A DNA stretch of 64,000 nt from Saprospiraceae bacterium. Lineage in GTDB: Bacteria > Bacteroidota > Bacteroidia > Chitinophagales > Saprospiraceae. The notes under the pieces are model-generated. The model worked only from the letters and a program-made list of their open reading frames with translations, had not been told where the DNA came from and ran no database searches. The position numbers and the translations under genes are program-made. The stretch is from assembly GCA_026129545.1 (NCBI GenBank), contig JAHCHX010000001.1, positions 3,606,984 to 3,670,983 on the forward strand, given 5' to 3'. Below are positions 59,050-64,000 of this stretch, in pieces (the stretch's first letter is position 1; the number at the start of each line of letters is the position of its first letter).

Positions 59050-61929
59050 GTGACACCCTGTTTGGCCGCGCACCGCCTGCTCAAGGCGGTTTTCCCGCTC
59101 CTCGGCTGGCTCGTTTTGGCATCAGGCCTGTCGGCACAGACAGGCCCTGCCATTCACCCGCCCTGCGGCTCCCTGCAAATAGAGATAGTGCCGTCGCCGT
59201 ACGACGGGAGCGCCGACGACCAGCCCCTTTGTTTTCCCTGTTGCGGCCCCACCAACTGCCAGAGAATGCGATACGACGTTTTTTTGAGGGCCGTGCCGCC
59301 CGCGCCGGGCGCCTGGTCGAACGGCAACTTCAACATGGGCTACGCCCATTTGGTCGTGAAAGTCAGGCTCAACCTTGCGAAAGGCGCCATCACGTCCATC
59401 AACGAGCCGCTCACCGAGGCGGCGACTTGCCTCGCCGCGTTTTTGGGCAACGGCAACCCCGCCGTCACCTTCGACGCCAAGGAGGGCGAGGCCACCCTTT
59501 TGGTGACAAACATGACGGGCGAGGTCACGCCCCTCATCCCCTTTCAGCAATACCGGACCACCCAGCCGCTCTTTCAGGTCTTCGTGGACGGCTTTCCGGG
59601 GGAGGAGTTCGGGCTGGAGTGCGCCGAGCTGAGCTACGTCAACGATTTCCATATGTGCACGAGCCAGCCGGGCTGCATCGGGAACACCGTCTCGACGTTT
59701 CCGCCGCCCTCTGTCGCGTCCGCGGCCACCTTGTCCCTCGAGGCCAATTGTGTCAGCCCGCTCTTCATGCTCGTCCCCGTCACGGTGTCCATGCTTCCGC
59801 CAGACGTGAATTTCATGGATTTCGCGGTGGAAATCGCTTGCGCGGGCCCCAACGCGCCCCGGATGAACGCCCCCCCTCAAGCGACGGGCTTCAACGGCGG
59901 CATCCCGCTCCCGACGGTGCGGGTTTTGGAGGTGGAGGACAAGGTCAGGTACCTCTTGCACGCCAGGTACCCGTCGTTTTCGGCATCGGGGCTTCCGGGC
60001 GGCACGGTTCTTTTCACCATCCGCGTGCCGAGGCCCGAGGATGCCGGCGAGACGCACACCCTCACGGCCACCCTGAGGCCGGGGCGCGTCCGAAGCGGGC
60101 AGAGCATCGGCACCGGCCCCAGTTTTCAGTGCCACGCTTTTTCCCCCGACTCCGAAGGGTCGGTCGAGTGCGCCCACATGGGCGAGCCGCCCTGTCCCGA
60201 CATGTGGCTGACGGTGGAGCCCTCGTCGGTGCCGCCCAGCGAGTGCGGGAACTTGGCGGCTTACGCGCGACTGAACTGGAACTTCGGCAATGAGCCCACC
60301 CGAGCATTCAAAATTTTCAAGGCGCTGCTCGAGTTCGACCTGCAGCCGGGCGTGACCATATCGGGTGCCTATCTGGAGAACATAACGTGCCCGACATCAG
60401 CCCCTTACGATTGCCCGGGCGGCTGTTTTTATGTGTCGGGCAACACCGTCAACCTGTGCATCAACGATGCCGACGGCATCACCCTCGATGCCAACACCCG
60501 CATCCGGATAGAGTTTAATGGCAGCGGCGGCTGCGTGATGAGCGGCAAGGCGCGGCGCGTGACCGTCAAGCGGATAATCCAGAACGTCTCGACCGACGAG
60601 TGCCGCCCCGCCATCCACAACATGGGCCTGCTTTGCCCCAAAAAAATCGAGGGCGACATCGCCACGAAGAACGGCTGCTTCGTGGATGCCGTGAGCGTGC
60701 ACGTCGCGCCCGTGGGCGGGGGGTGCGCTCCCATCAATTTCGTCGCCAACCTGCCCAGCGCCTCGTCTTCCTGCGCGGTGCCATACTCAAAGTGCGTGTG
60801 CGAGGGCGTCAGCCAGTATCAGGTCACCCCCTCCAAAAACGACAACCCCCTCAACGGCGTGACCACCTTCGACCTCGTGCTCATCCAAAAGCACATACTT
60901 GGGCTGGAAGTCCTGGACAGCCCGTATAAGATGATTGCCGCCGACGCGAACAAGTCAAACAGCATCACGACGTTTGACATCGCTGAGCTGCGAAAGCTGA
61001 TACTGGGCCTTGCCGACACGCTTCCCGGAAACAACACCTCGTGGCGTTTTGTGCCCAAGTCGTATGTGTTCCCCAATCCAAGCGACCCTTTCCAAACCAC
61101 TTTTCCAGAAAATGGAACATATGCCCTTCCCACCGCCGAAGCCGACTTCGTGGCCATCAAGGTGGGCGACGTCAACCTGAGCGCCCTGACGGGCTGCTCC
61201 AACGACTGCGACGCTTTTCAAAAACCCGTCGGCGAGGCCGCGCTCGAAATCCCCGCGAGCCCCCTCAGGGCTGGCGAGCATTTCGCCCTGCCGGTGCGGG
61301 CCGCCACGGGTGTGCCCCTCGTCGCCTGGCAGATGGCCCTGCGCTTCGACCCCGACGCGCTGGAGCTCGTCGGCCCCGCGCAGGGCGACCTGGGGAGCCT
61401 CAACGAGGGCAACTTCGGCCTCACTCGGGCCGGGCAGGGCCTCGTCCGCGCCCTGTGGTTCGCCCAGCCCGGCGAGGAGGCGCCCCTGCAAGCAGGCCAA
61501 GCCCTGTTCCGCCTCGCCTTCCGGGCCAAGCGCGACATCCCCGACCCGGGCGGCCTTTTGCGCCTCGACGACGAGGCGCTTGCCGGGCTGGGCTGGGGCG
61601 AGGCGGGCCATGCCCACGCGCTCCGGCTGAGGGTCGCGCCGGAAACGGAAAGCCGCGAGCAAGCCGGCGACAACCCCCTGTCGGCGACCTGTCGCCCCAA
61701 CCCCGCCGTCGCCGAGGTCGGTTTCGACCTGACGATGCCGCAAGCGGGCAATGCACGGCTGTCCATCTACGGCGCCTTCGGCACGAGGGTCTTTTTCCGC
61801 GAGTACGCATTGGAACAAGGCCCGCACGCGCTGACCGTGCCGCAAGCCGCCGAGTGGCCCGCCGGGGTCTATCACTGGGAGCTGCGGCACGGCAAGCAGC
61901 GGGCGAAGGGCACCTTCATCCGGCAATGA
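59050..61929 (+). CDS. T9SS-secreted protein with dockerin-like and cohesin-like domains
   Basis: A 959-residue surface protein from GTG 59050, with signal peptide AVFPLLGWLVLASGLSAQ. Two Cys-rich beta-domains (~30-350 and ~380-590) follow. A dockerin-like module (~597-650) has paired Ca2+ loops, VTTFDLVLIQKHILGL and DANKSNSITTFDIAELRKLI. A cohesin-like domain (~729-855) has AGEHFALPVRAATGVPLVAW and WQMALRFDPDALELVG. A T9SS domain ends the protein (CRPNPAVAEVGFDLTMPQ, then WPAGVYHWELRHG). The frame is open upstream to 58933 through the G tract, so a start at 58925 or 58884 is possible if the tract is 14 or 12 long. GC content is far above the neighbours. Confidence 0.82.
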   Translation: MTPCLAAHRLLKAVFPLLGWLVLASGLSAQTGPAIHPPCGSLQIEIVPSPYDGSADDQPLCFPCCGPTNCQRMRYDVFLRAVPPAPGAWSNGNFNMGYAHLVVKVRLNLAKGAITSINEPLTEAATCLAAFLGNGNPAVTFDAKEGEATLLVTNMTGEVTPLIPFQQYRTTQPLFQVFVDGFPGEEFGLECAELSYVNDFHMCTSQPGCIGNTVSTFPPPSVASAATLSLEANCVSPLFMLVPVTVSMLPPDVNFMDFAVEIACAGPNAPRMNAPPQATGFNGGIPLPTVRVLEVEDKVRYLLHARYPSFSASGLPGGTVLFTIRVPRPEDAGETHTLTATLRPGRVRSGQSIGTGPSFQCHAFSPDSEGSVECAHMGEPPCPDMWLTVEPSSVPPSECGNLAAYARLNWNFGNEPTRAFKIFKALLEFDLQPGVTISGAYLENITCPTSAPYDCPGGCFYVSGNTVNLCINDADGITLDANTRIRIEFNGSGGCVMSGKARRVTVKRIIQNVSTDECRPAIHNMGLLCPKKIEGDIATKNGCFVDAVSVHVAPVGGGCAPINFVANLPSASSSCAVPYSKCVCEGVSQYQVTPSKNDNPLNGVTTFDLVLIQKHILGLEVLDSPYKMIAADANKSNSITTFDIAELRKLILGLADTLPGNNTSWRFVPKSYVFPNPSDPFQTTFPENGTYALPTAEADFVAIKVGDVNLSALTGCSNDCDAFQKPVGEAALEIPASPLRAGEHFALPVRAATGVPLVAWQMALRFDPDALELVGPAQGDLGSLNEGNFGLTRAGQGLVRALWFAQPGEEAPLQAGQALFRLAFRAKRDIPDPGGLLRLDDEALAGLGWGEAGHAHALRLRVAPETESREQAGDNPLSATCRPNPAVAEVGFDLTMPQAGNARLSIYGAFGTRVFFREYALEQGPHALTVPQAAEWPAGVYHWELRHGKQRAKGTFIRQ

Positions 61930-61977
61930 CGGACGCGCCCGCTTCTCAAGAGGATGTCCCATAAGTGATGTTTGTTT

Positions 61978-62043
61978 GACAGGATTGACAAGATTCGCGC
62001 CCTTTTTCGGGTAAAAAAACCTGTAAATCTTGTTAATCCTGTC
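61978..62043. repeat. Inverted repeat between two surface genes
   Basis: GACAGGATTGACAAGATT (61978-61995) pairs with AATCTTGTTAATCCTGTC (62026-62043) at 17 of 18 positions. Outside it, AAGAGGATGTCCCATAAG and CTTGTGAGACGGCCTCTT add a weaker outer arm. It may be a terminator-like or recombination-prone element. Confidence 0.75.
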
Positions 62044-62118
62044 GAAATTTAAACTTGTGAGACGGCCTCTTTTCCGACGAATCGCTTTCAAACACAAACC
62101 AAACACACGACTTTTCTC

Positions 62119-64000
62119 ATGAAAAACATCCTACTCCTCCATATACTCCTCCTCGGGGCGCTCGGCCCCGCCCTATCCCAAAAGCGCCTCCACGTCAACC
62201 ACGCCGCCACCGGCCAGAACAACGGCTCCTCCTGGGCCGACGCATACGCCGACCTGCACGCCGCCCTCGCCGCCGCCCAGCCCGGCGACGAGGTGTGGGT
62301 GGCCGAGGGCGAGTACAGACCCACCACCGGCACCGCCCGGGACATTTATTTCGACCTCAAAAGCGGCGTGGCGCTCTACGGCGGCTTCGCCGGCACCGAG
62401 GCCGACCTCGCGCAGCGCGACTGGCAGGCCCACCCCACCGTGCTGAGCGGCGACATCGGCACGGCGGGCGACAGCACCGACAACTCCTACACCATCCTCT
62501 ACATGGGGGAGCCGGACAGCCTGACGGTGGTGGACGGGCTGGTGTTCCGCTTCGGACAGGCCGACTATCCGGGCGTCGCGGCCGCCGACCTGCCGCGCAT
62601 GGCGGGCGGCGCGCTGTTCGTCATGGCACGCGACGAGGAGGCCTACTGCACCGTCTCCAACTGCCGCTTCGAGCGCAACTACGCGCGGCTGCACGGCGGG
62701 GCGGTGTACGTGGACGGCAGCGGCACGGGGTCGGTGGCCCCGACCTTCCGCGACTGCGTGTTCGAGCGCAACCGCGCCGGGCAGGACGGCGGCGGGCTGT
62801 ACCGCAACGGCTGCGCCTGGGTGGACAGGATGGACTTCGAGGGCTGCAGGTTCACAGGCAACCTCGCCGGTCGCAACGGCGGCGGGCTGTTCGTGCTAGA
62901 TGCCGAGCGGACGGACGTGATTGACGTGTATCGGTGCGAGTTCGCGCAAAACGATGCCGTCATGGGCGGCGGAGGGGCCACGCTAAGGGTAGGGCGAAAC
63001 GCCGGAGCAAAAGTAAGGGTGGAAGGATGCAGGTTTGTTCAGAATGAACGCTGTGGCTTAGTTTTAGATAACAGATTCTTTCTGTTCACCATGTGCGTAT
63101 GGGTAGACAACTGCTATTTTTACAAGAATAGGGCGAGGGTTCCCGATGGCACCTTTTTTAGTGCATCTGATGTTGGTTTTAATTGTCTTGGCGAAGATGG
63201 TGAAAAAATAATTTCAAATAATTTTTTTGAAATAAACAATATGCCTTCCGCTACGAGAATGCAAGGTTCTCTTGGAGATGCAGGAACCGTGTTTATCGAA
63301 AAAAACACTTTTCTAAATTGTGTTGCCAATCCTTTTCTGCTTGGTCCTGCTGCCTTTATCGATAAGCTAAGAATTGAACAATCTCATTTTGGATCTATCT
63401 ATTCAGGAGGAAATTGTGTGATACACAATATGGCAGTTTCATTTTCAAGCATTACCGAAGGAGTAACGGGTATGATTTTTTTTGATTCAAAAGTATCAAA
63501 CTCTACTTTTTATGACTGTGCAATAGATAAGCTAGGCGCACCCAATAAAGACTCTAAAATTTATTTCCAAAATTCCGTCTTCAACTCCTGCACGTTTACT
63601 GAGTTTTTTGGCAACACCGACGGCAAATACTATCTCCAAAACTGCGTCTTCGACAGCATAGACTGCGCCCCACCCCTCTACCAAGTCTTCTGCGAAAACG
63701 TCCAAACCGGCCTCGACCCCATGTTCATCAACCCCGCCGCGGGCGACTTCCGCCTTCAGGGCTGCTCGCCCCTCGTCAACGCCGGCAACAACCTCCACGC
63801 CGCCACCATCCCCACCGACTTCGCCGGAAACCCCCGCGTCCAGGACGGCACGGTGGACATCGGCGCCTACGAAACCCCCGCCCTCGCCCTCGCCGCAGCG
63901 CCGGACGTCAAGGCCGCCTGCGCGGGCCTGCCCGACGGCGCCATCGCCCTGCCGCTCGTCGGCGAATGCCCGCCCCTCGCCTTCGAGTGGCAGTCCGGCC
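62119..64000 (+). CDS. Right-handed beta-helix surface protein, 3' end outside window
   Basis: Open from ATG 62119 to the window end without a stop, at least 627 residues. A signal peptide (NILLLHILLLGALGPALSQ) leads into repeated Cys- and Gly-rich strands of the polymorphic beta-helix type (CRFERNYARLHGGAVYV, CVFERNRAGQDGGGLY, CRFTGNLAGRNGGGLF). Near 545-590 is a choice-of-anchor Q-type end (VNAGNNLHAATIPTDF, then GTVDIGAYET). The final part, KAACAGLPDGAIALPLVGEC, resembles the start of a SprB-type repeat. Codon use is extremely GC-rich except for ~63001-63600, which is AT-rich. It is probably a large adhesin. Confidence 0.8.
   Translation, partial: MKNILLLHILLLGALGPALSQKRLHVNHAATGQNNGSSWADAYADLHAALAAAQPGDEVWVAEGEYRPTTGTARDIYFDLKSGVALYGGFAGTEADLAQRDWQAHPTVLSGDIGTAGDSTDNSYTILYMGEPDSLTVVDGLVFRFGQADYPGVAAADLPRMAGGALFVMARDEEAYCTVSNCRFERNYARLHGGAVYVDGSGTGSVAPTFRDCVFERNRAGQDGGGLYRNGCAWVDRMDFEGCRFTGNLAGRNGGGLFVLDAERTDVIDVYRCEFAQNDAVMGGGGATLRVGRNAGAKVRVEGCRFVQNERCGLVLDNRFFLFTMCVWVDNCYFYKNRARVPDGTFFSASDVGFNCLGEDGEKIISNNFFEINNMPSATRMQGSLGDAGTVFIEKNTFLNCVANPFLLGPAAFIDKLRIEQSHFGSIYSGGNCVIHNMAVSFSSITEGVTGMIFFDSKVSNSTFYDCAIDKLGAPNKDSKIYFQNSVFNSCTFTEFFGNTDGKYYLQNCVFDSIDCAPPLYQVFCENVQTGLDPMFINPAAGDFRLQGCSPLVNAGNNLHAATIPTDFAGNPRVQDGTVDIGAYETPALALAAAPDVKAACAGLPDGAIALPLVGECPPLAFEWQSG

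Noticed and set aside
62295..62924. A 209-codon plus-strand frame inside the last surface gene
   Set aside because: It is an Arg-rich shadow caused by GC-rich codons; the real frame starts at 62119 and runs to the window end.

Overview
The window looks like chromosomal DNA of a Bacteroidota bacterium, most likely a Saprospiraceae-type member. Four things point there. Several secreted proteins end in type IX secretion (T9SS) C-terminal sorting domains, at 20005-22386, 39854-41632, 48987-50447, 52020-54650 and 59050-61929. Promoters have the Bacteroidota form (TTG near -33 and TAnnTTTG near -7). Families such as DUF4230, DUF4884, DUF5005/DUF4185 and a K+-dependent membrane pyrophosphatase are typical of the phylum. 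Isoprenoid genes are of the mevalonate/Idi-2 type. The genus is inference.

Layout. 1-4816: envelope-sugar genes (the end of a UDP-glucose dehydrogenase, an SGNH-like protein, LpxH, HldD, a Gfo/Idh/MocA oxidoreductase). 4817-9892: an AT-richer accessory patch with DUF1801, DUF2200 and a small membrane protein, a nested palindrome, and two adjacent decayed IS66-family elements. The second IS66 copy has a perfect 8-bp target duplication, and the first carries a ~220-bp MITE-like insert. 9893-18180: BASS transporter, DUF4230, CapA-like protein, NadD, RbfA, a tRNA-Glu-like relic plus an intact tRNA-Lys(TTT), a large FtsX/MacB-type ABC permease, DUF2905 and an alpha/beta hydrolase. 18190-28005: GlyRS, a T9SS M14 carboxypeptidase, a membrane adenylate cyclase, a DUF4884 lipoprotein, and a minus-strand cluster of Idi-2, HMG-CoA reductase and a LytTR regulator. 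28260-36600: a membrane pyrophosphatase with an unusual tail, a compact cluster (small basic protein, PurC, Cys-motif protein, Uma2-like), an aldehyde dehydrogenase and small minus-strand genes. 36611-50447: RND adaptor, secreted proteins, MarR, bifunctional FtcD, AI-2E-type permease, TonB receptor, VanX-like lipoprotein and a T9SS DUF4185/5005 protein. 50658-58500: DUF2142 membrane protein, a BNR-propeller T9SS protein, MFS transporter, CrcB/DUF190 fluoride pair and trehalase.

The last 5.5 kb (58501-64000) is the most distinctive part. A good promoter and a ~350-nt leader precede a run of 13 G residues, then a very GC-rich gene encoding a dockerin-like and a cohesin-like module plus a T9SS domain in one polypeptide. 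After it comes a second GC-rich gene, open to the window end, encoding a Cys-rich beta-helix surface protein with an internal ~600-bp AT-rich segment. Together they look like a variable cell-surface adhesin locus, possibly phase-variable at the G tract.

A ~105-bp intergenic repeat occurs at 1771-1878, 13327-13430 (inverted) and 35463-35563. Its first ~29 bp also form the two arms of the large palindrome at 6058-6177.
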